A stretch of 14,233 nt of DNA. It comes from Alphaproteobacteria bacterium. GTDB taxonomy: Bacteria; Pseudomonadota; Alphaproteobacteria; Micavibrionales; Micavibrionaceae. Location: positions 1 to 14,233 of the forward strand of contig JAESUK010000209.1 of the NCBI GenBank assembly GCA_016763095.1, written 5' to 3'. A model generated the notes under the pieces. It was not told where the DNA came from. It made no database searches and saw only the letters and a list, made by a program, of their open reading frames with translations. The translations under genes and the position numbers were made by a program. Within the stretch, counting starts at the first letter, position 1. The number at the start of each line of letters is the position of its first letter. This document shows positions 1 through 5,287 of the stretch, in pieces.

Positions 1-228
1 CATCGCAGTTGCATCATAAAGATGGTCAGACTTCTCTTGACCTGCTCCCGAAATACTCCCGAACCTATTATGTTGAGGCAACGCATAATCGTAGCATTCA
101 TTCCATAGGGATTCCCAATGCGCACGTCGTGCACTTGCTGCTTCATAGCCAGAGACAACACTCCGCACAAGAAGCTCATTACGTGCATCTTCCTCCACCA
201 ATTTAATATCAGATATATGGTTCATCAT
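1..228 (-). CDS. Phage T7-like head-to-tail connector (portal) protein, N-terminal part
   Basis: This is the first 76 codons of a gene that continues past the left edge. In podoviruses the portal forms the ring at the capsid vertex through which DNA is packaged and ejected. The residues that point to this family are an early RRAHWESLW stretch (about 35-42), DYALPQ (about 47-52) and LYDATA (about 70-75). This is the usual opening of the bacteriophage head-to-tail connecting family: an Arg/Trp helix, a P-Q-rich segment, then the Y-D-A/S-T-A motif. The start ATG overlaps the previous gene's stop as TAATG, and a second ATG follows at once. A GGGGG Shine-Dalgarno lies at 232-236 on this strand, inside the upstream gene. 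It is the last visible gene of a four-gene minus-strand cassette. Whether it belongs to an active prophage, a remnant or a gene-transfer-agent-like particle cannot be decided from 76 residues. Confidence 0.8.
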   Translation of the reverse strand, partial: MMNHISDIKLVEEDARNELLVRSVVSGYEAASARRAHWESLWNECYDYALPQHNRFGSISGAGQEKSDHLYDATAM

Positions 229-482
229 TATTCCCCCAGCAATGTTTTACGTTTTTTCTGAGATGTATGAGAATCAAGAACACCCTTAAACCTAGTAACA
301 ATCGTCCCCAACCGTCCGCGATTTCTACGCAACAAATTTTCAACCCGTGCCTCAGAACTTAATACATCAGACGCAGTTTCATTTTTCGCTGCACTTTCCG
401 TTACGACGCTAGCGACAGATGCTTGCTTAATAATTTTTTGAGGATGAGAGGGCACCTTAGCTGGTGATATAAGACTTCCCAT
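228..482 (-). CDS. Small phage-cassette protein, unknown function
   Basis: An 84-residue protein lying directly before the portal gene, to which it is coupled by a TAATG overlap. Its start lies 26 bp inside the preceding gene. The first 45 residues are low-complexity and rich in Ala, Ser, Val and Lys. The C-terminal half is basic, with a NLLRRNRGRLGTIVTRFKG block (about 49-67) and a KTLLGE ending (79-84). Short proteins with an Arg-rich RGRLGT-like block and a C-terminal K-T-L-L-G sit near the portal in many podovirus-like genomes. From that I infer a small structural or packaging accessory protein. No catalytic motif, signal peptide or membrane segment is visible, and I know no established function. 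Confidence 0.7.
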   Translation of the reverse strand: MGSLISPAKVPSHPQKIIKQASVASVVTESAAKNETASDVLSSEARVENLLRRNRGRLGTIVTRFKGVLDSHTSQKKRKTLLGE

Positions 483-882
483 AAGGTAATCCTTTCTGTT
501 TATTATTTTTAATTTTTAGAAGGTGACGGTAGAGTTGCCATGGCGTTACAACAAGACGGCTCTGAAGCCCAATAAGACGTTTTACCGTTTCCACGCACGT
601 GAACAACATCACAGGTGCAGGTTTAAGTGCGGGTGTCGTCACAGCTACACGCATCACAGTATATCCCTGAGATTTAAGCCATAACGGCAAGTTAAATGGC
701 GCATCAAAACTATGAAAACCGACCTCTGTCATATGCGCCAGCGGATCAATCGAAAACCACTTCTCTCCATCTGACATCAGGACATAACAATGCCTAAATC
801 CTTTTTTTAAGATACGGAGATACGGCAAGTCCGTTTGATTTGAGAACACAACCCACGCCATTTGAGGTGAGGCAGAACTCAT
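457..882 (-). CDS. Conserved unknown protein of the phage cassette (FRHC / CVE / TPWQLYR motifs)
   Basis: A 141-residue soluble protein, overlapping the upstream gene by 4 bp (ATGA) and the downstream gene by 26 bp, so probably translated by coupling. Visible features are an N-terminal AWVVFS strand (9-14), GFRHCYVL (28-35), an SIDPL turn (44-48), FTCVETVKRLIG (94-105) and TPWQLYRHLL (113-122). The spacing of His31, Asp46 and Cys96 in a mixed alpha/beta-looking sequence makes a cysteine-hydrolase-like fold conceivable, but this is speculation and I recognise no named family. Met8 is an alternative start just before the conserved-looking AWVVFS. I have an unverified impression that this protein recurs beside the same neighbours in other Alphaproteobacteria. 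Confidence 0.7.
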   Translation of the reverse strand: MSSASPQMAWVVFSNQTDLPYLRILKKGFRHCYVLMSDGEKWFSIDPLAHMTEVGFHSFDAPFNLPLWLKSQGYTVMRVAVTTPALKPAPVMLFTCVETVKRLIGLQSRLVVTPWQLYRHLLKIKNNKQKGLPYGKSYITS

Positions 883-1340
883 TGCACGGTACCTTCAACT
901 GTATAATTTTGATCAACATCAGAAAAACCTACAGGGTTGTGCACAATCCCCTTACTCACAAGAACATCACCAATTTTATCGAGGGCTTCATTCCATAGCG
1001 TATAAGCGCGTGCCTCCCGTGGACGGTGAACATCTGGAGCCATAAGACGTTGTCCATAATGCTTAAGGACATTGATATGATCTATCGTAATCATACGGTT
1101 ACGATATAAACGATCCACAACTTTAAAAATGTCGATTGGCTCACATGGACGTGGATAAATCGTCTTCCCTGCAACAATTTTAGCACCATCATATCGCGCA
1201 GCCTGTGCTTGCAAGAACCAGAACCAGGCTTCTTCCGCATCAACAAAAGGAACAACACCATCAGAACCCGTGCCAAAGCCAGTGTAAGACTGAGCGTTCG
1301 AGCATTCTTTATACGACTGTTTTTGATAATTTTGTGTCAT
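879..1340 (-). CDS. Conserved unknown protein, first gene of the phage cassette
   Basis: A 153-residue soluble protein that opens the minus-strand cassette. After a polar N-terminus of about 30 residues comes a helical EEAWFWFLQAQAARYDGAK block (36-54), then PRPCEPIDIFKVVDRLYRN (63-81) and ITIDHINVLKHYGQR (84-98), then a long helix around EARAYTLWNEALDKI (109-123). The middle part has the feel of a winged-helix or antiterminator-like DNA-binding fold, and a position ahead of the portal would suit a packaging or regulatory role. Both ideas are inference. An AAGGAA Shine-Dalgarno lies about 6 bases before the ATG. The ATGA overlap with the next gene suggests coupled translation. No terminase is found upstream, which is unusual for a phage head module. 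Confidence 0.7.
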   Translation of the reverse strand: MTQNYQKQSYKECSNAQSYTGFGTGSDGVVPFVDAEEAWFWFLQAQAARYDGAKIVAGKTIYPRPCEPIDIFKVVDRLYRNRMITIDHINVLKHYGQRLMAPDVHRPREARAYTLWNEALDKIGDVLVSKGIVHNPVGFSDVDQNYTVEGTVQ

Positions 1341-1378
1341 TTTCTGTTCCTTTTTTCTTTTTCTGTTCTTTTTCTGTT
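1340..1378 (-). repeat. Three AACAGAAAA repeats in the cassette leader
   Basis: On the minus strand the sequence AACAGAAAA occurs three times just before the cassette, at 1370-1378, 1359-1367 and 1340-1348 (plus-strand TTTTCTGTT). The start-to-start spacings are 11 and 19 bases, and the last copy runs into the ATG. The tract is almost pure purine on the transcribed strand. It could be a protein-binding or translation-enhancing leader, or simple slippage of an A-rich sequence. Confidence 0.5.
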
Positions 1379-1403
1379 TACTTTTGTTCTCTTTATGTCC
1401 ATA

Positions 1404-1432
1404 TTTGTGACAGAACGAAAAGCCGATGTCAA
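1404..1432 (-). promoter_or_regulatory. Putative promoter of the phage cassette
   Basis: Read leftward, a perfect -35 hexamer TTGACA (1427-1432) is followed after 17 bases by CACAAA (1404-1409), a weak -10 match. It would start transcription around 1397, giving a leader of roughly 55 bases that contains the three AACAGAAAA repeats. The -35 is convincing, but the -10 is poor, so activation or weak basal expression is plausible. Confidence 0.4.
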
Positions 1433-1450
1433 GAAAATTATTGAGAATTT

Positions 1451-1467
1451 ATTCCTATTTTAGGAAT
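1451..1467. promoter_or_regulatory. Candidate operator: perfect 17-bp palindrome
   Basis: ATTCCTATTTTAGGAAT consists of two perfect 7-bp inverted arms around a TTT spacer. It lies in the divergent gap between the phage cassette and the CI-like regulator gene. The arm ATTCCTA recurs at 1487-1493, where the second arm is not conserved. This is the size and placement expected for a dimeric helix-turn-helix repressor site, so the adjacent regulator is the obvious candidate ligand. That link is inference. Confidence 0.5.
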
Positions 1468-1538
1468 CGCTTTTCTATGGGAGACTATTCCTAGAACAAT
1501 TTATTCAATAAACATCTAAAATCTAAAGGAAGTGCGTA

Positions 1539-2150
1539 ATGTTCACACACGAAGAAATTTGGGTCGCGCTCGACCGCTTAGCAGAAGCGCACAACTACTC
1601 AACATCAGGTCTTGCAAAAAAAGCGGGACTAGACCCCACAACATTTAATAAGAGTAAACGCATCACACCTGATGGGAAACCTCGTTGGCCATCAACGGAA
1701 AGCATAGCAAAAAGCTTAGCAGCAACAGAAGCTACCCTTCTCGATCTTATAGGGTTCATAGAGAACACGACCCTAACACCAACCTCCGCAGGACTTTCAA
1801 CATTTGAGCATTACGACTTATCACAAAATGAGCTTAAACGTTTAAATCAAAAAAACCTGCCCACTATTATTGATGCGCCAGAAAACAGCTTCGCCATCAC
1901 GCTCACAACACCTCAATGGACACCAACATATAAAAAAGGCACAACGCTCATTGCCTGCCCCACAGATAATTTTGAGCCCGATGATATAATCTTCATAGAA
2001 ACGCACGATTCTCAATTTTTTATTATGGCAGTCGACAGCATAGAGGAAGAAGTGATCGCGTTACGTGCCATTGTTATCAACGAACCTGACAGAAGGCTTG
2101 AACGCGCAGACATCCTAAAAAGCGCAAAAGTCCTTTGGGCAAGTCAGTAA
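1539..2150 (+). CDS. S24/CI-like helix-turn-helix transcriptional regulator with degenerate peptidase domain
   Basis: A 203-residue cytoplasmic DNA-binding regulator. Residues about 5-70 form a Cro/CI-type helix-turn-helix domain, with STSGLAKKAGLDPTTFNKSKR (21-41) as the likely HTH. Residues about 105-203 match the LexA/CI S24 C-terminal domain and end in VLWASQ, the usual tail of a widespread alphaproteobacterial subfamily. In active members a Ser (in G-D-S-M) and a Lys (in M-A-K) form the self-cleavage dyad. Aligned from the Y-x-x-G-x-x-L-I anchor (131-138), the Ser position is Gln126 in TTPQW. Aligned from the PDRRL anchor, the Lys position is Met163. The domain therefore probably only dimerises and should not be inactivated by RecA-stimulated cleavage. 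An AAGGAAG Shine-Dalgarno (1526-1532) supports the start. It is divergent from the phage cassette but also heads the housekeeping genes downstream, so its target is uncertain. Confidence 0.85.
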   Translation: MFTHEEIWVALDRLAEAHNYSTSGLAKKAGLDPTTFNKSKRITPDGKPRWPSTESIAKSLAATEATLLDLIGFIENTTLTPTSAGLSTFEHYDLSQNELKRLNQKNLPTIIDAPENSFAITLTTPQWTPTYKKGTTLIACPTDNFEPDDIIFIETHDSQFFIMAVDSIEEEVIALRAIVINEPDRRLERADILKSAKVLWASQ

Positions 2151-2169
2151 ATATGCTACAGAAACACTC

Positions 2170-2454
2170 ATGCACACTTTACATGATACAGAACTAACAG
2201 AATGGCTAAAAACCTATCCTGAGTGGTCTCAAGAAGGAACACACCTATCTGTAAGCTATACATTTAAGAATTTTGTAGAGGCATTTGGCTTTATAAGTAA
2301 AGTGGCGATAGAGATGGAAAAAGCAAACCACCACGCCACAATAACCACCACCTATAATAAAGTTAAAATAAGTATGACAACGCATGATGCAAACAACATG
2401 ATAACAAACAGAGACACTGACCTCGCAGAAACAATTACAAAATTACCGAAATAA
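2170..2454 (+). CDS. phhB: Pterin-4a-carbinolamine dehydratase
   Basis: A 94-residue enzyme of the PCD/DCoH family, which dehydrates 4a-hydroxytetrahydropterin to quinonoid dihydropterin and so recycles the cofactor of aromatic amino-acid hydroxylases. The active-site pattern is visible: His54-His55 in NHHATI and His72 in MTTHD, with TYNKVKI between them as in the family. The usual Pro or Glu after the His pair is replaced by Ala-Thr, a mild variation. Length is normal for a bacterial PCD. It follows the regulator by 19 bp and precedes pyrE by 32 bp on the same strand, suggesting one transcript. No clear Shine-Dalgarno precedes the ATG, so translation may be weak or coupled. No phenylalanine hydroxylase gene is visible, so the physiological role here is unknown. 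Confidence 0.9.
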   Translation: MHTLHDTELTEWLKTYPEWSQEGTHLSVSYTFKNFVEAFGFISKVAIEMEKANHHATITTTYNKVKISMTTHDANNMITNRDTDLAETITKLPK

Positions 2455-2486
2455 ACGATCAAGGCAATGTAAGGAAGAAAACGACA

Positions 2487-3152
2487 ATGACCGACGTAAA
2501 AAGATTAGAAGCCGCTAAAATTCTATTGGACACAAAATCAGTTCTTTTCAATTCAAAAGAGCCATTTGTCTTTACATCGGGTGCTATTAGCCCCGTTTAC
2601 GTTGACATGCGCCGTATGATTTCATTCCCTGCGCAACGCACAATACTTATGGACATGGCAGCAGAAAAACTTAAAGACCTCGGTATTGAATATGTCGCAG
2701 GTGGAGAAACAGCGGGTATCCCCTACGCCGCCTTTATTGCAGAACGCCTCAATATTCCAATGCTTTATGTTCGCAAAAAACCTAAAGGCTTTGGTCGCAT
2801 GGCACAAATAGAAGGATGCATGGATGAGGACGGTAGAAACGTTGCGCTCATCGAAGACCTCCAAACAGATGGTGGGAGTAAAAAACTATTTATTGATGTC
2901 CTGCGGGAAGCTGGAGCAAACGTAAAACATGCATTTGTAATTTTTCATTACGGAATTTTTCCTCAATCTCTTGAGAACATGAAAAAACTTGATGTCGAGC
3001 TTCATAGCCTGACAGACTGGTGGCAAGTATTGGAAGTTGCAAAACAACAAGACTACTTTGATGACGAAACATTGAAGTCTGTTGAGTCTTTTCTCAATGA
3101 TCCAGAAGGTTGGAGATCAGCCAACGCACACCTCGCTAAAAATGCAGGCTAA
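2487..3152 (+). CDS. pyrE: Orotate phosphoribosyltransferase
   Basis: A 221-residue cytoplasmic enzyme that joins orotate to PRPP to give orotidine 5'-phosphate, the fifth step of de novo pyrimidine synthesis. Seen in the sequence are FTSGAISPVYVDMRR (29-43), the substrate-binding VRKKPKGFG loop (95-103, with the catalytic-loop lysines) and the PRPP-binding motif ALIEDLQTDGGS (120-131). The acidic pair is E-D rather than the common D-D, a form I associate with alphaproteobacterial PyrE. Length is usual for the family. An AAGGAAG Shine-Dalgarno (2471-2477) lies 9 bases before the ATG. nadK follows after 15 bp, so the two are probably co-transcribed. Confidence 0.95.
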   Translation: MTDVKRLEAAKILLDTKSVLFNSKEPFVFTSGAISPVYVDMRRMISFPAQRTILMDMAAEKLKDLGIEYVAGGETAGIPYAAFIAERLNIPMLYVRKKPKGFGRMAQIEGCMDEDGRNVALIEDLQTDGGSKKLFIDVLREAGANVKHAFVIFHYGIFPQSLENMKKLDVELHSLTDWWQVLEVAKQQDYFDDETLKSVESFLNDPEGWRSANAHLAKNAG

Positions 3153-3167
3153 CAAGGATATATCATC

Positions 3168-3932
3168 ATGAAACTTGCGTTCATCGCCGCTGAAACCAAC
3201 ATTGCACAATCTTCAAAGCAAGTTCTCGAAGGCTTGCATGGGAAATGCACAAACCAAGAGGCTGATATTATCGTAGCCCTTGGTGGCGATGGCACCATGC
3301 TCGATGCGTTGCATGAAAGTGTACAAAGCAATCTCGACAAACCAATTTACGGCATGAACAGAGGCTCTCTTGGGTTTCTTCTCAATCCTTACGAGCAAGA
3401 AAACCTCATAGAGAGCATAGAAACAGCGATAAGCGTTACAATCCACCCACTCAAAATGGAAGCCACCACACAAGGCGGAGAAACGCACGAAGCCGTAGCC
3501 TTCAATGAAGTTTCCCTTATGCGTGAGACTCGCCAAGCGGCGCGCTTAGAAATCTCTATTAATGAAACAATTCGCTTACCCGAACTTATCTGTGACGGCA
3601 TTATGGTGGCCGCCCCTGCGGGAAGCACCGCATACAATCTTTCTGCACAAGGTCCAATTCTACCGATCGGTGCAAATGTACTTGCCCTAACCCCGATATC
3701 AGCCTTCCGCCCTCGTCGCTGGAAAGGCGCACTCATCCGTGAAAAATCACGTTTTGAATTTAAAGTTTTTGAATCTGAAAAACGTCCTGTGAGTGTTACA
3801 GCCGACTCAACAGAGATCAGAGACATTAAGTCTGTGAAGATCTGGCAGTCTAAACAAATCACACGCCATCTACTGTTTAATCCAGATCACAATTTGGAAG
3901 AACGCATACTAAAAGAACAATTTTCAAATTAA
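3168..3932 (+). CDS. nadK: NAD kinase
   Basis: A 254-residue ATP-dependent NAD kinase producing NADP+. The diagnostic GGDGTML motif is at 39-45, the NE-containing AFNEVSL stretch is near residue 112, and the family DGxxVxxPxGSTAYNLSAxGP block appears as DGIMVAAPAGSTAYN (about 142-156) continuing to GPIL. PISAFRPRRWKG (about 177-188) is typical of the alphaproteobacterial subgroup. The first 35 residues are short, consistent with compact alphaproteobacterial NadK. An AAGGA Shine-Dalgarno (3154-3158) supports the start. It ends 85 bp before tRNA-Phe. Confidence 0.95.
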   Translation: MKLAFIAAETNIAQSSKQVLEGLHGKCTNQEADIIVALGGDGTMLDALHESVQSNLDKPIYGMNRGSLGFLLNPYEQENLIESIETAISVTIHPLKMEATTQGGETHEAVAFNEVSLMRETRQAARLEISINETIRLPELICDGIMVAAPAGSTAYNLSAQGPILPIGANVLALTPISAFRPRRWKGALIREKSRFEFKVFESEKRPVSVTADSTEIRDIKSVKIWQSKQITRHLLFNPDHNLEERILKEQFSN

Positions 3933-3963
3933 TACCAATTAGGACTAGACGAACGCGTTTGCT

Positions 3964-3992
3964 TTGATTATAAAACACCCCTGAAAGATAAA
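3964..3992 (+). promoter_or_regulatory. Putative promoter of tRNA-Phe
   Basis: TTGATT (3964-3969) and GATAAA (3987-3992) are separated by 17 bases and lie about 25 bp ahead of the mature tRNA 5' end. The distance suits a short 5' leader removed by RNase P. The match to the sigma-70 consensus is moderate. Confidence 0.4.
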
Positions 3993-4017
3993 TACCGAAC
4001 ATCTTTTATTGAAGAGT

Positions 4018-4093
4018 GCCCAGATAGCTCAGTCGGTAGAGCAAGGGATTGAAAATCCCTGTGTCGGCGGTTCGATTCCGTCTCTGGGCACCA
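4018..4093 (+). tRNA. tRNA-Phe (anticodon GAA)
   Basis: A 76-base tRNA with encoded CCA. The acceptor stem pairs GCCCAGA (4018-4024) with TCTGGGC (4083-4089), with discriminator A at 4090. The anticodon stem AGGGA/TCCCT (4044-4048, 4056-4060) holds the loop TTGAAAA with GAA at 4051-4053. The T arm is GGCGG-TTCGATT-CCGTC, with one G-U pair. Everything from the anticodon loop to CCA is duplicated 1158 bp downstream, so the present 3' half was probably supplied by an integrated element that restored the gene. Confidence 0.97.
4049..4093 (+). repeat. Attachment repeat, tRNA-side copy (attL)
   Basis: First copy of the 45-bp direct repeat. It begins at the TTGAAAA anticodon loop and ends with CCA, and lies inside the functional tRNA-Phe gene. 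Identity stops immediately after CCA. Confidence 0.8.
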
Positions 4094-4111
4094 CTTTCAG
4101 GGAAGTCACTA

Positions 4112-4125
4112 GGGACATACGTCCC
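4112..4125. terminator. Short hairpin after tRNA-Phe
   Basis: GGGAC (4112-4116) and GTCCC (4121-4125) can form a 5-bp stem with an ATAC loop, 18 bases after the tRNA. There is only a broken T-rich tract afterwards, so it is at best a weak terminator. As it lies just inside the element it could instead be an arm-type recombinase site. Confidence 0.3.
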
Positions 4126-4226
4126 CACTTTCTCCAGAACAAATCATAACTCTATTCAAATTATACGTGCAGTTATATATCAGTTTAAGAATATTACTTA
4201 TTGTCGATTTCGGTCAATAGTGGACA

Positions 4227-4919
4227 TTACTGGGTATAAATCTTACCGGTTTCTCCCAGAACAACAATTTTTATAAATTCACCCATATCGTTTTTTTCAA
4301 CAATATTTTTTATTCCGCTAATCAAATGTTCTTCATGAGAAAGCGTATAGTCATCAAATGAAATAAGAAGAATAGTGTGTGCGGGGTAATCTTTTTTAAT
4401 CTTCAAGAGCAAAGCTTTTTTGATTAATTCAAGTCTTTCTTCGCAAATCTTAGAGGGCGTGGTGGCCACAAGAGGTGGCGGGGTATGTGTAAAACCAGAT
4501 TTTTTTGTGCCTTTAATTATGATTTTACCAAACGCTGTTACTGATCCTTCTTGGTTTAGGATAAGTTTTCGATGATGATCTTGTTCTCCATCGCAAGCCT
4601 TGGTTATTTCTATGTGAATTTCTTTATCGGAAAAAATTTTCGCATCGTAATTTCTACTGTCAAAATACATTTCAACAAATACGTCTTCTGTATCGCCGTA
4701 AGTGCTTTTCAGGTAGTGCTTAAGTGGCATGGACTCATCTGTAAAATACCCCCAAATTCTTGAGGGTGTTGTCCGAAGTTTTTTGCTAGTTTCTTTATCT
4801 TCTGGAATTTCTTCTATCTTAACATCAACCCAATTTATAAAAGCTCCTACAGAGCGTTTTAAGCGCATATCTTCGATTGAGAGAATGTTGTCTATTGGGT
4901 GTGATTTTTCTTTTGGCAT
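4227..4919 (-). CDS. Unknown protein, only clear cargo gene of the tRNA-Phe element
   Basis: A 230-residue soluble protein I cannot assign to a named family. There is no signal peptide or membrane span. The N-terminal part is charged and mixed alpha/beta. The centre has alternating hydrophobic strands around FVEMYFDSRNYDAK and EIHIEITKACDGEQDHHRKL, followed by VTAFGKIIIKGTKKSG. The C-terminal part has a long basic helix (KALLLKIKKDYP), a strand ending in FDDY (TILLISFDDY), then another helix and a strand with KIVVLGETGKIY. The E-I-H-I-E-I-T strand and the acidic D-G-E-Q-D cluster resemble nuclease-like cores superficially, but no catalytic pattern is firm. It reads toward the tRNA and fills most of the element. 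I see no strong promoter; only a weak AGAAAG lies before the ATG. Confidence 0.7.
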   Translation of the reverse strand: MPKEKSHPIDNILSIEDMRLKRSVGAFINWVDVKIEEIPEDKETSKKLRTTPSRIWGYFTDESMPLKHYLKSTYGDTEDVFVEMYFDSRNYDAKIFSDKEIHIEITKACDGEQDHHRKLILNQEGSVTAFGKIIIKGTKKSGFTHTPPPLVATTPSKICEERLELIKKALLLKIKKDYPAHTILLISFDDYTLSHEEHLISGIKNIVEKNDMGEFIKIVVLGETGKIYTQ

Positions 4920-5206
4920 ATTTGCAACTTTCTGTACAACAATGTCCGCTTTGGATCAAGTTTTGACTCTAGACAATAAATTGAGGTGGCTCAATAGATT
5001 TAAAGTCTGCTTCGCCCGTATAAGTGAAATCCACATAATCGTCTAAAAAACAGAAAGATTGGGTAGTATAAAATGTCACGAGTTTTCATGAACAAATGAA
5101 GAACATTCATCAAAAATGCTTTGTTTTCTCAAAACTAGAAATATCTTGCAAATCAAGCGCTATAAGGCTTTGTAGTGATTAATAAAAATCTAGGGTACAC
5201 ACAAGG
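4920..5206. other. AT-rich gene-free part of the element, possible coding remnant
   Basis: No complete gene is seen. On the minus strand an open stretch of about 38 codons (about 5080 down to the TAG near 4966) would encode residues such as FCFLDDYVDF and GEADFKSIEPPQFIV, with a plausible protein-like composition but no good start. It may be the tail of a deleted gene. The rest, up to the displaced tRNA end, is AT-rich without clear repeats. Confidence 0.35.
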
Positions 5207-5251
5207 TTGAAAATCCCTGTGTCGGCGGTTCGATTCCGTCTCTGGGCACCA
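5207..5251 (+). repeat. Attachment repeat, distal copy (attR), displaced tRNA-Phe 3' half
   Basis: Exact copy of 4049-4093. The five bases CAAGG just before it also resemble the tRNA (CAAGGGA there), but no D arm or acceptor 5' strand precedes it, so it is not a second tRNA gene. It marks the outer end of the integrated segment. Confidence 0.8.
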
Positions 5252-5287
5252 TTTTTATTCAAAGCCATTCTCTTATAATTTAGACAC

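Larger units (their letters stand above)
4049..5251. mobile_element. Small element integrated at tRNA-Phe, flanked by 45-bp direct repeats
   Basis: The 45 bases from the tRNA-Phe anticodon loop to CCA recur without a mismatch at 5207-5251, where the bases before them do not form a tRNA. An intact tRNA, then foreign DNA, then a displaced tRNA 3' end is the footprint of a tyrosine-recombinase element using the anticodon-loop type of tRNA attachment site. The unit is only 1158 bp. It carries one good ORF (4227-4919) and no recognisable integrase, excisionase, replication or transfer gene. It is either the residue of a larger island after internal deletion, or a non-autonomous element moved by an integrase encoded elsewhere. 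Integration as such is well supported; the distinction between these two is not. Confidence 0.75.

Noticed and set aside
9..206. Plus-strand ORF of 65 codons at the left edge
   Set aside because: It lies antisense to the portal N-terminus, which has recognisable family motifs. The plus-strand translation has none.
1205..1463. Plus-strand ORFs with a Phe-rich hydrophobic stretch across the phage-cassette start
   Set aside because: They are the antisense reading of an A-rich leader and of the 153-residue gene. The apparent membrane segment is a product of T-rich codons.
3389..3862. Minus-strand ORF of 157 codons opposite nadK
   Set aside because: nadK on the plus strand carries all family motifs, and the antisense ORF has no Shine-Dalgarno or recognisable domain.
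5207..5251. A second tRNA-Phe gene
   Set aside because: Only the 3' half is present. Nothing upstream forms the acceptor 5' strand or D arm.
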